From positions 4,569,501 through 4,633,500 of the forward strand of contig CALZFC010000009.1 of NCBI GenBank assembly GCA_945643635.1: a DNA stretch of 64,000 nt. The letters are read 5' to 3'. The DNA is from Allodiplogaster sudhausi. Lineage: Eukaryota; Nematoda; Chromadorea; Rhabditida; Diplogasteridae. Position numbers and translations under genes: made by a program. Of the stretch, positions 1-13,311 are shown piece after piece; positions within the stretch are counted from its first letter, which is position 1, and every line of letters starts with the position of its first letter. Below the pieces are notes generated by a model, which did no database searches, was not told the origin of the DNA, and was given only the letters and a program-made list of their open reading frames with translations.

Positions 1-933
1 TTAACTGTCGAAACAGGAAGCAAATGTAATTATATTCTTCCGTAGAAGAGAAATTGCATGTGCTGTGCTTCCATGTTTGTGTACATCAACTTTCTCTATC
101 ATGTTAATCGGAAAAAAGTCATGACAAAGGGCGAGGAAAAAATCCACTGACAAAATCTTATTGTTAGAAATTTCTGTAAAGAATACCGCGTAACCACGGT
201 GATTGTTAGCCGAAATGTATATTTCTTTGCAATTAGTATTTGAACAAAAAGAGGCTACTCTATACATTTATAACTTCCAAAGCAGGGGATAAAAGGGGAT
301 AAGCAATAGCTCTTTGCGACATATGAGTGGCCACTACTCTTCCGTCTCCCAGGCCACCAAAACAGACAAACGTCAGGCTCCCCAGACTCACATTTGTCAA
401 ACTAGATGGAATTCCTGGCAACTGTATTCTCGATTAAGCCTTTTTGTATGATTATTAAAGTGGGTTAATAGAAAATTTTCTTACGTTCATTCAGTCGACA
501 TGAGGGAACGGGTACAAAATACATAGTACTGAGTACGAGCATAGAATGTTTACATATGCCCGATGAAGTTCGAGCAGAGCGTTCAGACGCCAGCCTGCTT
601 TCATAGTCAGATCTCTCGAATCCAGCGAGCGATTCTGGCCGTTCCCTATGGCCTGCCTCTTTGAAACATCCTTGTAGTACTTGCAAATATTATATCAGGT
701 TGCAACGTACATATACTTGGCCGTGTTTTTTCATCAGCTCCTTTCCAAGGAATCTCCTCAAGCTCCTCTCTCTCGTGGATCCAAATGTCATTCGGATAAG
801 CGTGTTAAGAAGGCTCAAATAGAAAAATAAGAAGAGATTGAAAAGCCAAACGACGATACAATTGGCGCCTTACACGTGCCCACGCCTTGCGAGGCCAGGA
901 ATAGAAGAGCTTACCTTCGGATACATTCTGGCT

Positions 934-1063
934 GCTCTCACTCTCACTCTCTCTCTTTTTTTCTCTGTTCTCTCTCTCTCGTTCTCTCTCATTCTTCTCT
1001 CTTTCTCTTTCTCTTGCCCCCTCTCTCTTTCTCTCTCTCACTCTTACTCCATCCTTTGCTCTC
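934..1063. repeat. CT-rich simple-sequence tract
   Basis: Nearly pure pyrimidine on the + strand, dominated by CT dinucleotides with CTTT and TTCT interruptions. A second CT tract follows at about 1,122-1,171. About 190 bases further the repeat switches strand to GA. Confidence 0.9.
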
Positions 1064-1357
1064 TGGCTCGCATGGAATCCTCTAAATCACAGGATCTTGA
1101 ATATCACACCTATATCACAAACGTCTCTCTCCCTCCCTCTCTCTCTCTCTGCCTCTCTCTCTCTCCGTCTTCCCTTGGACTTATACCGCTATGTGGTAAG
1201 TGCTGATGGAGGCAGCCCCTCCTCGCCCAGATGCCGCGCGAATGCTGCACACCTCCGAAGTGCCTTCACGGATAATCTACATGGCAGAGTGTGTATATCT
1301 GCGCACATGTCCGAGCGAACCAGGAAGGAATCAGAAGGAGATGCAGAAAAAAGAATG

Positions 1358-1358
1358 A

Positions 1359-1422
<64 letters not shown>

Positions 1423-1482
1423 GGTGAGAGAGAGAAAGAGAGAGAGAGAGGGCGAGAGAGAGAGAGAGAGAGAAGAGAGAAA
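1358..1482. repeat. GA simple-sequence tract
   Basis: About 125 bases of (GA)n on the + strand with scattered interruptions. It is the strand-complementary form of the CT tracts just upstream. No coding meaning. Confidence 0.92.
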
Positions 1483-2465
1483 GCAAAAGGAAAAACGGAT
1501 CGAAAGATAAGAAGTAACAGAGAGAATCAGAGGATCAGAGAAGCGCAGAATATGTAGCCGCTATTAAAGGCATCATGGAGAGCTGGGCCGATTGAATTAT
1601 CATCCACTCTTGAAGAGCAGAAGGCTAATGAGCTGCATAATCGGAGCACTTTGAGAGGACAAGAAGGAGATGGGAATATTGTGATAGATGGAAAGAGTAA
1701 TGAAGGAAAGTAAACGGGCAGAATGAGAAAAAAAACATTGTTATAATGAGAGAACGCGGCAAAGAGAAAGGAAGAAGAAAATAGAGACAGAAATAGACAC
1801 AGGGATTTAGTTCAGGAAAAAACTGTGTTAGGATGTGTTCATAAAAGTGTCAGAATTCTATTTCCATTGGAAACAATTTTGAAAATGCTCCGTTCAAATA
1901 GTTTTTGTTGTTGTTGAGGAATTGTATAAATGCCTTAAATGAATTATTTTTTAACTGAGCGATTAGAATCGAACAACAAGAGCAGCACCAATTGGCTGAA
2001 GTGTCAGAACAGCTGTTTCTATGGGCCGAGGGAAAAAACTTTTTATACGGCTTTGTTTTCGCTGTTCACCCACCTTGGGGAACATTGCGTGTATTTACTG
2101 GCTTTCCATGTAAACAATCACCTTTTCTCCCATGGCGACATTAAACATTGAAGACGCTGCCTGGTACTTGTTAAAATCCAGTCATCGAATATTAAGTTAG
2201 AACCATAATTTTCGTGGAAATATCCGCCTTTCTATCCAAAAGACTAAGGCAAGTTTGCAGAAGACGACACTTTTGCAAGAGACAAATTAATGTCTCCGGA
2301 ATGAAACATTTCTCATCCTGAAGGCTTCCGTGACGGGGACAACTCTTCAAGTAAATGTCAAAGAGACGACCGGTAATAAAAAGATGTTATAAGAAGAAGA
2401 AGGCTCTTAGCCGTCATAAATATGAAGACCCCAGCAAAAGTCTAAAAGTAGCCATGGGAAAATGG

Positions 2466-2466
2466 G

Positions 2467-2513
<47 letters not shown>

Positions 2514-2549
2514 AGAGACAGAGAGAGAGAGAGAGCGACAGAGACAGGC

Positions 2550-2598
<49 letters not shown>

Positions 2599-2600
2599 AG
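2466..2600. repeat. GA simple-sequence tract
   Basis: About 135 bases of (GA)n with a few CAGAGA interruptions, followed by a shorter GA block at about 2,696-2,736. It keeps overlapping frames open on both strands, which are artefacts. Confidence 0.92.
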
Positions 2601-4096
2601 AATTCGTGACTGTACAAAATGCGTCCGTCAGGCTAGAAGAGTGGTTGCCAGTAGAAATGACGAGAGGATGACAAGTGGAAGAGAGGACGATGACAGGAGA
2701 GAGAGAGAGTGAGAAATGGAGAGAGAGAGGGAGAGCCTCCATAATGCATTGGCCACTCCTGCCAGACCCTCCCCCCCATCACTTGTTTGTGACGTCAAAA
2801 CACGGTTCATATTGAACCGTGCCGAATAATACGGGAGCGATCTCCCACGACTATTGTTCGTTGTCTGTGCGACTTTTGCATTCCGTAGACATTCGAGCAA
2901 TGCGAACTGCTCTACAGGACGGCCAAACTAGCAAACTCAGGAGGCCCTCTCCTTCTTCGTCTGGCAAAGAATCTTGAAAAATAGAGCTTGTCCTAAAGGG
3001 AGCTACCGAAATTGCAACGACTCATGCCTTTTCAGATTTTTCAATGTCGGGAGTGGAACAAAAGTCGTTTTGCTCTGAAATCACGGAAAAAAGCCCGAGA
3101 CGCCAGCATCAGGGAGATAAAATTGTATTTTGTGAGGTCCAAGGAGCTTTCTTTTTTTCGCACAAAACGTCACCATTTTTCATAGATTAGGATGAGCAAA
3201 GTTATGATTCGGAAACGAAACATAAAATGTGTACAGATTATCGGAGAAAACCGCACCATTCTTTCTCATCTTTTCAATTTACTAATCCGATCTTTTCTAT
3301 AATACAAATAATACTAAATGACGAAGAAGTCAGGAGAAAAACACTTGGTGAGATTCGAGAAATTGTAGCAAACTGGGAGAGAGCAGAGATGTCTAGAATG
3401 GGTAGGTGATAAATAGGCAACGGCGGATTAGAGGATGGCTCCTCTCAGTGACAGCCGAGTACGGTAGTCGGACAAAAGTCGCTTTCTTGCAGCACCAAGC
3501 GCCGACTCCTAATGCCACTAAGCCGATCTCAACCCTATGGCCAAAAAGAGACATAATGTAGTGAATGATGTTTGAATAAAAAAGATGACAAACGAGTGTG
3601 AAAGAGAACGAGAGATAGAGAGACATAGAGACAGAGGGAGACAGAGATAGAGACAGAGATGGAGGGAGGGAGGGAGCGATAAAGAGTGAGGATACGGTGG
3701 AATAATAAGAATTCTAGATAATAGGAACGGGGACGGGGAAAGGGATCCGCCGTCCACTCGGCGGTTACAATAGTGCAGATTGGGAAATGGGGCATAGCCG
3801 TACCGGCCTCGGCTAAAAAAAGTTGCTATTCTTCTTTTTCAGCCCGTTTATTTCCGCTGCCACTTCCACCATTTTCTCTATTACATCGAAGGATGAATGG
3901 AGACAAAAGAGGGCAAAAAAAGGAACAATGGAACACAAGAACGAGAAGAGGCATTCAATGATATGGGATGGCCGAGATATATTGGGCACATTAAAGGGCG
4001 AGATTGATGTCCAGATAACATTTCATGTCCGAGGGAATTAGTCCAATGAATCTCGGAAGTTTCAGCATTTATTGAAGCCTTCTTTAAGCATGTTTC

Positions 4097-4227
4097 ATCT
4101 CTCTCTCTCTAACTCTCCCTCTCCCGCTTTCGCTCTTCTCTCTCGCTTTCTCTGACTCTCTATTTCTCTCTCTCTCTAACTCTCCCTCTCGCGCTTTCGC
4201 TCTTCTCTCTCGCTTTCTCTGACTCTC

Positions 4228-4276
<49 letters not shown>
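4097..4276. repeat. CT tract containing a 67-bp tandem duplication
   Basis: A pyrimidine tract in which a 67-base unit starting AACTCTCCCTCTC is repeated head to tail. Copies begin at 4,111 and 4,178 and differ by about one base (CCCGC versus CGCGC). A pure (CT)n run follows. A minisatellite has formed inside a microsatellite. Confidence 0.85.
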
Positions 4277-4277
<1 letters not shown>

Positions 4278-5520
4278 TCACATGGTCAAGTGACATGCTT
4301 GTAGAATCACACGGCATTTCCTATCGCCAATGGTCGTTCTCAGATGCCGCAAGGAAAGATAAAAGGAAGAGAAGGCAAGGTGGCTCAGGCAAGGAGCGGC
4401 CAGCTGAAGCCGGCCGGTATGGCCAAACTGCAGGCCAGACGACTGGTTGGTGTAAACGACTCTCTCTCCTCTACGTGCTCTCTCACCGCCGGAGGGAGAG
4501 CTCTAGCGGAGAGCGATAATGAAGTGAGGCGAGAGTGTTCATTTTACCGCGTTGTCCTCAGGCCTTGTCTCGTTTTTCTTTTCAATTTACGAACTCCGTG
4601 TCAGCGTCACTCATGTGCGAATTGGTCTTGTCTCAGTCAGCGAAAAACAAATTGGAAAAATAGTTCCTCCTTATTCTTCTTTTTTTGTTCATCCGTTTTC
4701 AAGATCATGTCTATAAAAAAGTTTCTGTTAAATGTATGTACATATGTATATGTCAATTTAACAAATATGTGCCATCATTCGGCTTCGTATGATTTTTCTC
4801 TCTCCTATGTTATGGGCAAAATTATTTGTCATGTGACTCCCTTCGACTTTGCCGTTGATTGATCATTGTCTTCATCACGTCCCGGCAAAAGAAAACTCAT
4901 CATGAATTGGAAGAAACTTTCGATGAAGACTGGTGGCTGTTGTGAGAAGGGGAAACGACAAGAGTACGAGAGGAAAGGAAGGAGAATAAGTGACTGGCAG
5001 AATAGAAGTAAGACCGAAGTAGGAAGTGCGCGTTAAGAAGCAACAGGTCACAGTGCCACACCGACAAATAAGGATTCGCCATGTATTATGCATGGAAACC
5101 GGCTACTTATCCAATGGTGGATTGAGAAGAGAGAAAGAGAAGAGGAAAGAAACGGAGAGAGTAGAAAGAATGAGAGAACAAGCCAGGAACATGAGAGGAA
5201 AGAGCTAGGAAGAATTAAACGTTCTTCAATAGAGGAAGCTCCTTACATCAATCGAGTACATTGATAACACTCACAATCTTCAGCAGAAATATTGAAGCTA
5301 CTCGCACTTCCTCTATTTCTGCTATCCCTTCCACTTTGGGCTGCAAAAGAGTGGCGATCAGTGCGGAGCCACAGAATTGCGCTGCGAAAGTGCGACCGCT
5401 GGCGCAATGGTGAAAAAAAAGAAAAGAGAAAGTAAGAAAGGAGAGAAAGCCGACGACGGAAAAGAAGCTGGGACACAATGCATCTGAAAGGGCCGCGCAG
5501 CGATGCCATGCGTGTGTCTC

Positions 5521-5547
5521 CCCCCCCCCCTCCCCCACCCCCCTCCA
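5521..5547. repeat. C-rich run, G-quadruplex-prone on the minus strand
   Basis: A run of about ten C followed by TCCCCCACCCCCCTCC. The minus strand therefore carries four closely spaced G runs. It is simple sequence; any quadruplex function is inference only. Confidence 0.6.
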
Positions 5548-5930
5548 TCCTGCGCGAGTACGGAAACTACAGTGCAGACCGTGGAGAATGAACGCATTTT
5601 GGTCCCAGACTTCAAGCTCGTACAGAAAGAAATGTGCAAAGATTGATGAATTGAATGCAAAGGTGGCTACCCTGTTCAAAGAACCCTGTTTGTTTTTTTT
5701 TCACGATCCCTGAAATATTGCAAAGAGAAAACATGATAATTTTCGATTACATGTTATCGCATTTATTATTTATGGCCTGAAGCAAAAAAAATTGATTAGT
5801 TCTCCGTTCATTACTATGTGCATATATAAAGCTGTAATGGTACGTAATTGATGAGTATTTCATCTCTCTATCTCGACTGACGACTGGCTCCTCGTCGGAG
5901 GAGTTGCGGAAGAGCATTCCTGCCGATGAG

Positions 5931-5992
5931 AGAGAAGAGCGAGAGAGAGAGAGAGAGTGAGAGAGTGAAAGAGAGAGAGAGAGCGACGGAGT
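5931..5992. repeat. GA simple-sequence tract
   Basis: A short (GA)n tract with GTGAGAGAGTGAAAGAG interruptions. No coding meaning. Confidence 0.8.
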
Positions 5993-7706
5993 CGCTCACT
6001 TGGCCTTCGCCGGATAACAAAAGAGCTGAAACGCTGCTTATGAAAATGTTGCATCATTTATTATTCGAAAAACATATTAGCGTTTATACACGGAAAAAAA
6101 ACTTACAACAGTCAAGCGCATAATTAACCGATGTCAATCACTCTCTGAACAAAAAAAATTAAGTGTGGTCGTTATAATGGAATAAGGTGTGGTGGAAATA
6201 ATAGAAAAACTGTACATTCCAGACAATATGTTGTTCCTACGAAGTTCAGACGGCTGTCAGAGTAAATGCATTACACCCATGCCTATTTGGCCACACTCTT
6301 CGACTCCTGCCTGGTCAGTGAAAAAGAGCACTGGATGACATTGGATCTTGTTCTCTTCGCTCTCTGATCCTCTTTCTTCCACTTTATCTCTCTCTCTCTT
6401 TCTCTCTCCTCTCATCAGCACTAAACAATCCCCTCTCAGAGGTTTCTGACACTTTTGGATAAGAATAACACCCTGGAGACGTGCCCTTTTCCTCCCACGT
6501 GTCCCTTTAAAGGCCATTCTCCCGCTTTTGCCGGGGAAGAAAGTGGGTTGAAATTTTGTCACAAAGACCGTTGTGCTGATTGGGATAGAAGAATTCGGAA
6601 CAACACGAGCACACAAAATCTGCGGATGACAGAGCTGGTAAAGCTGGTTGTATTGGAGTGATACTGACTGGTTCAGGGGTCTTCGAAGCAAGTCTTAAAG
6701 AGGAAACGAAGGAGAACCAACTTCTTGGCGGTGAGAGGAGAGAGTAGTGATATTCCTTATCTGACTAAAGGAAAAAAAACATGATCACTCGGAGATGTCG
6801 GGAGTTTTAGATCTCCTACCCTCGGCAGGCCTAATCTGCCTGAGGCCACTTGCATCATTACAGCTCAAGACCTGTCGGGAGAGAAGGCGCAAATTTATAT
6901 CCTGCCTATATCCCATATCCTTTCATCTCAAAGCAAGGGATTCTCTCATTTTCATTTAAACATCTTCATACATGAATATTCTGAGGCATTTGTATCGAAT
7001 TGCCTAATCGGATTGAGAATATCTTCATGTGAGGATTAGGCAAATACAGTAGTCTTCAACAACAACCCATTCTTCTTGCCACTTCTTTACGTAGGCTTTC
7101 TACTTCTCATATACATGCCAATTGCACATGCTCTAATCCTTATCTGCCTCTTATTCCTCTTCTCCTCCATCTCTCTTTCCTTACTTTCTCTCTGCGATTC
7201 CCGAACAGTCGAGAAGTGGGATGAAGCATACAGAATATTGTTAGATAACAGAGTGCTGACCCGAGGAGGAGATACAGAAAGCTGGATAAGAAGTGTTCGT
7301 TGTACCAGGTTGTTTCCATCGGGAGCTAAGCAAACAACTTGAAAGCTAGCTTATCTTGATTCCTGGCCAACTCTCTCATAGAGTGCAAGCTACGGATAAA
7401 CAGTGGGCGCGGGAAAGGACTACAGAACAGCAAATGTGCTCGAGCAAGGCCAATTGTTTATGATCAGGCTTCTTCATCGCATGCTTCATCTCACTCTATT
7501 CTCTCTTTTCTCTTTACCTTCTCTCTTTCTCCTTCTCTCTCTTTTCCGCTCTCACCCTCTCTCTCTCCCCTTGCATGCCCCATGCTAATGCGGGCGCTCT
7601 CTATCGGTAGCAATAATCTCAGCGTTCCGGAGAAATGAAAGTAGGAATGTTTCGGACAAAGATCAGCGTTGCCGGAAAAGTTTTATTAGCAGCAGTGAGA
7701 AGTTTT

Positions 7707-7708
<2 letters not shown>

Positions 7709-7738
<30 letters not shown>
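7709..7738. repeat. Perfect GA microsatellite
   Basis: About 30 bases of uninterrupted GA. A CT-rich stretch on the same strand lies at about 7,490-7,570. Confidence 0.9.
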
Positions 7739-7740
<2 letters not shown>

Positions 7741-10337
7741 GGAAAGAGAGAATGGAGAGTTACAAAATGAAGGAAATAAAACAATAAACCTTTTCCAAAT
7801 TGTGCATGGGAATCACAATATTGGGCTATGACCCGGGAAGCTTGGCCTGCGCGGGTAAACGAGGAGCCTATCTATGTATGTACATATGTGTATGGCATGC
7901 TCAGCAACGCCCTGCCTCGTGGCGACACAGCTTAGTAAGAAGAGAAGAGGAGAGGGGAGTGTGACTGACGACGTCTTTTGTTGTTTTCGGCCAAAAAAAC
8001 AGCCCGTGACTGGGCCACAAAGCGAGCCTGTCATGGCGGCACATGATGTTGTTGCCTCCCACAGAAACACTGCTGGAATTGTCAGGCTAGAAAGAAGGGC
8101 AAAGAGTATTGTGAGGGGGTCACTTCGGTAGTCGACTTTGTGCAGGCCACGCACTCAAATGACACTCCTCACGGGGCGGGCAACATTTTACGGACGGACG
8201 ACGTAGACGAAGAAGAGACTTTAGCCTCTCGATCTCTCTCATTCTCATACTCTCTCGCTCATCCCTCTCGCGATATCCTGCTCACTCTCGGCCTCTCACT
8301 TGCCCTTCTCTAAGCCTTAAATACCGCAGTAGAAGTGTAAATGGATGCAAAAAGGGTGGAAGATCCTTTTATTTTACGTGTTTATGGGAATTAGGATCAG
8401 TTTTCGTTTCAAGCCATTAATTACTGCATCAGATAGAGCAGAACTAGTTGAAAAGTGTCTATTAATAAAGAAGCTTCTCTATAGTGCATCTCCAAAACTT
8501 ATACCTATCGTTAAACACTTTTAATTCTTATTTCTTCCGAAGCTCAAAAAGAGTTTTTATATCGACCATGTATTTTTCTGCCCTTTCGAAATCCAACAAA
8601 TGTTTTTTAATCTTGTCAAAGAAAGTAGTGGTTTGCTGAGCAATGGATGTCTGTCTAGTAGAGGCGATCCTCGCGAAGCTTCGTTTTACTCTGTACTCAT
8701 TTCACAGATACTCTTTCAACATGTGATGTTTTCCTTGCGTGATGTTTTCCTTGCAAGATTAAAATGTCTAAGCAATTTGAGCCGGAGCAGTGTTAATTAG
8801 ATTGGCGTGACAGACAAAACAAGGAAAAAAATTCCAAAGGAAAAAAATGTTCATGCATAAAAGACAAGTCGAGAGAAGTCTCGGAATACGATACTACTCA
8901 CCTATGAGTCATGACGGCAGAGAGTAAATGAAAGCAAGTGAATTATGCTACTAACGTTATCTAATTGTTTCGTGATTCATCAATATTGCAGTCGAAATTT
9001 TATTTTATTTTAAGTAATGAAATGTTCATCTTTTTTATATGCATTCTTACTTTATTGCTCCTTTTATTTCAGCAAATTCCCCTGCCTTGAGTAATTGTAA
9101 TTATTGCTGATTACGAATGGCACGAATGCAGGTACATATTTATAGAGGAGACCTTTAGCCTTGACTTCAGGGTGCAGTGACATCAATTGACAGGCAGTCC
9201 AGCCATAAAGTATGCACGAACTTTGAACAAAACAAATCACCCGAGTGTGCCAACCGTGTGACCATTTCAGTTCCATCGGTTACTACTCGCTCTTCTGGCA
9301 GTAATGTGTACGTCCGGAAGCTGAAAACAGTCAGGGAGCGGCCGGAAGCTTCCCACAGAAGCATCTGAATAAAGCTGTCCTTCTCTTTCTCTTTCTCTCC
9401 ATCTCTTTTCTATCTATCTACGTCTCACATTCCTTTTTGATTTTAAATGCCATCTTTCTCCTTCCTCTCCATCAATCATTTCATATTTTATTTCATCTTT
9501 GTGTTTTTCAGCTTTTCATTAGTTTCTCCTTCCCAAGCTCTCCCATCGAAAACATTCTGCATCCAGAAATAACAGTGCCAGATAGCTTATAGATTCCATA
9601 ACTTTAATCTGATAAACTGGGCTCCGCCCCCTCTGAAGCTTTCCTGCACGGTTCCAATCGTAGTTAAAAGACGCGACTACTCCTGACAATGAGTGACAGG
9701 CGAAACCCGGCCGTTGTTAGTCTTGCGTTTTTTAACGCCTTCTTCCTTATCATTGCATACTGTAGTTGTTTTCCACCCACATCCCTCTCTACCCCTTGTC
9801 TTCCATCCATTTCCATGTCATCGTTTTTTGGGATAACATATTACTTTTCACATAATTCTCCAGGTAATTTGCTTTTTCACATCAAGCCGATCTTAGTCCC
9901 TCTCCTAACTTCATTCTGGAGGTACACAATTCCCTCCATTCGTTGCTCTTCTGAACATTTGCCCTTTCCTTGCAACCTGCAAAAATTGTGGAAGAAAATT
10001 GATTGTCTTATCTTCTTTGCCAATCAACGTATTCGCCGTTATTTCTCTCTTTGTCACAGCTGCAACATGTGACAGCACAAAATAAAGAGAGAAGGGGAGA
10101 GAAGGCGAGAGAGAGAGCGAGAGAGAGAGAAGTATAGCGAGAGTGAAAGAAATGGACAGAAAGATGAAGGAAGAGGGGAAATCGTGAAAAAAAGAATTAG
10201 AATAGAGAAAGAGAGCTAAAGAAAGAATGAAAAGGTCATTTCTTTTATGACTGCTTTATCCAATTCGATTGTTCTTATCTCGAGAAGAAGCGAGTGGCAT
10301 GATTTCTTATTCTGAATTCCTCTTCACTTCCTTCTTT

Positions 10338-10348
10338 CAGTAGTCAGA
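10338..10348 (+). promoter_or_regulatory. Acceptor-like site just before the ATG of the first ZP-C-like gene
   Basis: CTTCTTTCAG ends at 10,340, eight bases before the ATG at 10,349. This fits either the end of a 5' UTR intron or a spliced-leader trans-splice acceptor, as is common in nematodes. The downstream paralogue has the same arrangement. That it is used is inference. Confidence 0.45.
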
Positions 10349-12853
10349 ATGACGCCTCAGATCGTATACTTCGTGGCTTTCCTCTTCGTGACAAGACAGG
10401 TACAATGGAGCTGATTTATTCACTTCTAGTATTTTTGATTTGATTACGCTTTTTTTAAAATCTGGCAAAGTTGAAATGATATTTTTTCAGGTCTCTTCTC
10501 AATTCCTCCGTCTCTGTCCTCCTGGAACGCCCGATGACGTGGCTTGCACTGAGACGGCTCAGATCGATTCTGCTACTGGGCAGTACAAGGCTCCTGTTTC
10601 ATCCGAGTTGCGCATCTCCTTTGCCATCATCGACAATACTAGTCAGTTATTCTTTTTCATTTCTCTCTCTTTCTCTATTTCTCTCTTAATCTTTTTTTAA
10701 ATGGTTTTTCTTGATTTCTCTCTCAATTTTTCACTCCCCCCTCTACCTGCGGTTTCTCAGTTCATAAATTTTATTTTGAAAAGCGGAAGTAAACAAACTA
10801 GATAATGGTTTTCTTTGCAGCGTTGCACTTCGGCCGAGCCTCGATGAGTGCTGCCTTCAATTGCTACCTCGTGAGAGAAGGCGACGGACCGACGCCAGAC
10901 AATCGATTCATCGGACATGGGTGAGATCTTTGTTTACATTTCTACTATTTCTTTTATTTAGTGGCAATATCTAAACGAGATTTCATAGCTAAAAGAGAAA
11001 AAAATGTAAATGTCAAATGTAAACCTCTTAAGATGCCCCGAACGTGGCGGCATCATCATGAACCGCAACGAGCGGCCCGCACACGTGGCCGTGGACATTG
11101 GCCAGATTCTCCCTCGCACTCCCGACTTCACTCGCCCTTACCGCATCCACTGCTTCGTTGTTCAGTGCACCGGAAGAAAGAGCGCCAAGCCCACGGGACA
11201 TGTCAGTCTTCCTTATATGCAGATATATTTTTTAAAGTTATTTTCATTTCAAATTTTTCACTAATAGTTTCTAAACTTGACCAATTTCATCATCCTTCAG
11301 GAATGCCCCGAGCCCCATCACTGCGTGGCGCAGCATTTCTGGCAGCCACGCATCGAGTTCCTCACCGAAGCAGTCACCGAGGCCGCCTTCCAGATTCGAT
11401 CTCCCTCCATCTCCGCTCCCTCTCAGACATCGAATAAGGTCAGCAAGCAATAGCAGCATTTGAATTTACGTTCCTATACTATTCCCCAATTTTTTTTATA
11501 TGTGTGAAGGCTCTAGAATTCCACCCCGATTGATCTTTTTTCTGCTCCGTTTCTTTTGCTCATCTCCTGAATTCATGCAGACATGCAAAAGATCTAACTC
11601 ATTGATATCTGCAATTTTTGTGACTTCTTCGTGCATTCATGACGTAGAAGTTCTTCCTTAAGCAAGGCCGTTCCTCATGCTTCAGTTGTTTTCAGGCACC
11701 TTCCCCAGTCCTCAGCAGCAGCGACCAATATCAGCACCTGCCAGCTGATAAGAGGGTACCTTACAAAACCCTTTATTGATTTGTTGAATCATGGGGCGAG
11801 ATTCTATTTGTAGGTAATCTTTTTCGAAGATAAAAGCAATTTCCTTCAATTTAAGGTTAAACATCATTTTCCTTCCAGCACGCTGCTCCCTTCATTCAAC
11901 TCTGTCGCACTCCGAATGACGATGAGAACTGCCACGAGTCCGTCCCTATCGATGCTCAGAGCGGAACTTATGTGACAGAGTTGCCGAGTGAGCAGAAGGT
12001 CTTCTTCTCGATCGTCGACAACTCGAGTAGGCTTCTTCTTCTATTATTGCTTTCTTTATAATGTTTTTTGTCAATCATTTAATGATCAATAACTTCTTTC
12101 GTAACGATTCACTTCTCAAGTAGATTAAATTGAAGCGATGTTAGACATTCATTATTTTTTCAGCGCCACACTTTGGCAAGCAGACAATGACCTCGCCATA
12201 CAACTGCCACTTGGTGATGGAAGGAGAGGAGCCATCCGAGGAGAATCGATTCATCTCGCAAGGGTAAATATTCGAAATACGAATTAAAATATCTTGTAGC
12301 AAGTTTTATACTTTATTCCCAGCTTAAAATATAGATAAACTTCTTGAATGTGATTATCTTATTTCTCATTACAGTTGCCCGCAGCGTGGCGGCATCGTCA
12401 TGTACCGCAGCAAGCAGCCGGCGCGTGTCGAGATCCAGCCGCTCCGCCTTCTGCCACGAGCGGCCGACCTCTCGCGCCCCTTCCGCATCCACTGCTTCGT
12501 CGTTCAGTGCGCCAAGAGAATGAGTCTGCCGCCAACTGGACATGTCAATATTTTTATTATAATCTGTCACTTGTTGATTTGATATAAACATTTACTCTAT
12601 GTTACTTAAACAACTTGAATTCAACATAATTCTGAAATTAAAATAAATGTCTTCTCAATCTCAGGAATGCCCCGATCCGTTCCACTGCGACAACCATGGC
12701 ATGTGGCACCCGCGTCTTGAGTTCGCGAGCGAAGCCGTGACAGAAGCATGGATTCGCTTCAGACCGCTCGAACGCCCCGTGGCCCTTCCCGTGTTCGCCT
12801 CTGGCACCGCCCATCTCAGCCACCCTTACCTGGCCGGCATCAGATGGCGATAG
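10349..12853 (+). CDS. Secreted protein with two ZP-C-like eight-cysteine modules
   Basis: Ten exons: 10349-10399, 10491-10641, 10821-10920, 11033-11201, 11301-11438, 11696-11755, 11879-12026, 12164-12263, 12375-12543, 12665-12853. All introns are GT-AG and phases match, giving 424 residues. Residues 1-20 are a signal peptide (hydrophobic core IVYFVAFLFV). Module 1 covers about 18-203, a linker 204-223, and module 2 224-398. Each module has eight cysteines in the order LC, NC, NC(Y/H)LV, GCP, IHCFVVQC, ECP, HC. The spacing from the third cysteine on, and the HCxVxxC pair, fit the C-terminal half of zona pellucida domains as I know that family. No transmembrane segment, GPI signal or ZP-N half is seen. 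It probably acts outside the cell as a matrix, cuticle or egg-coat component; that role is inference. The start is the first ATG, and it leads straight into the signal peptide. Confidence 0.85.
10491..11438 (+). repeat. Coding module R1 (four-exon ZP-C-like cassette)
   Basis: First copy of the module. Exons are 151, 100, 169 and 138 bases with intron phases 1, 2, 0 inside the module and phase 0 at both ends. It carries all eight cysteines. The variant start RLCPPGTPDDVAC replaces the RTPxxDExC seen in R2 and R5. Confidence 0.85.
11879..12772 (+). repeat. Coding module R2 (four-exon ZP-C-like cassette)
   Basis: Second copy. Exons are 148, 100 and 169 bases plus the first part of the last exon. 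Key landmarks are QLCRTPNDDENC, VDNSTPHFG, NRFISQGCP, FRIHCFVVQC and WHPRLEF. A 27-residue tail after the module (RPVALP through GIRWR) has no recognised motif. Confidence 0.85.
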
Positions 12854-13305
12854 TAGACCAAACCTTTACGGCGGAAAATATATTTAAGCGTAGCCACCAG
12901 ATATGCTAAGATTGAGCATACTCATTATCTGTTATTCTCTCATGTGTCATAATGATTTAAACGAAATAGATTTCACTATTCTTTAATGCGATGAAGCATT
13001 GCCACGAGTAGACTCTAGTAGATAAGCATACTGCGCGACCGTTCATTTCTCAAAACGAACATCCTTAATGTCTAGCCTAATTAATTATAAATATTTACAG
13101 ATCTCATCATTTAATGACGTTGCCTTTGCTCAATGGCGCTCAATTTACTGGAATTTTGCATTTTAAGCAGAGCGAACTCTTGCTCCACAATTCAATTTAA
13201 ATTCTATGTCCTGTTCGCCAAATGTTTGTGCAAAGGCTGTGTTACTTATTCTGTAGCTCAAATAGTACAATTCTCATATTACTGTCAGGGTCGTTTTCTT
13301 GGTTA

Positions 13306-13311
13306 AATAAA
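13306..13311 (+). promoter_or_regulatory. Candidate polyadenylation signal AATAAA
   Basis: The first clear AATAAA downstream of the stop at 12,853, about 450 bases away. It is a reasonable 3' end for the first ZP-C-like gene, but an AATAAA hexamer alone is weak evidence. Confidence 0.35.

Larger units (their letters stand above)
1..10348. other. Gene-poor flank rich in GA/CT simple repeats
   Basis: I find no chain of exons with matching phases and splice sites on either strand. Open frames here are short or lie over GA/CT tracts, where all frames stay open because the repeat encodes Arg-Glu or Leu-Ser runs. The sequence between the tracts is unremarkable mixed-composition DNA. A distant promoter or 5' exons of the gene starting at 10,349 could lie here but cannot be recognised. 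Confidence 0.6.

Noticed and set aside
1..267. 88-codon minus-strand frame with an ATG
   Set aside because: AT-rich context, no neighbouring exons and no recognisable motif; length is compatible with chance.
2355..2742. Overlapping frames on both strands
   Set aside because: Simple-repeat artefacts over the GA tract at 2,466-2,600.
6257..6691. 144-codon minus-strand frame
   Set aside because: Partly over a CT tract, no domain, no splice partners.
7813..8154. Overlapping + and - strand frames of 85 and 113 codons
   Set aside because: Both strands open over the same GC-richer patch, with no way to choose and no family resemblance.
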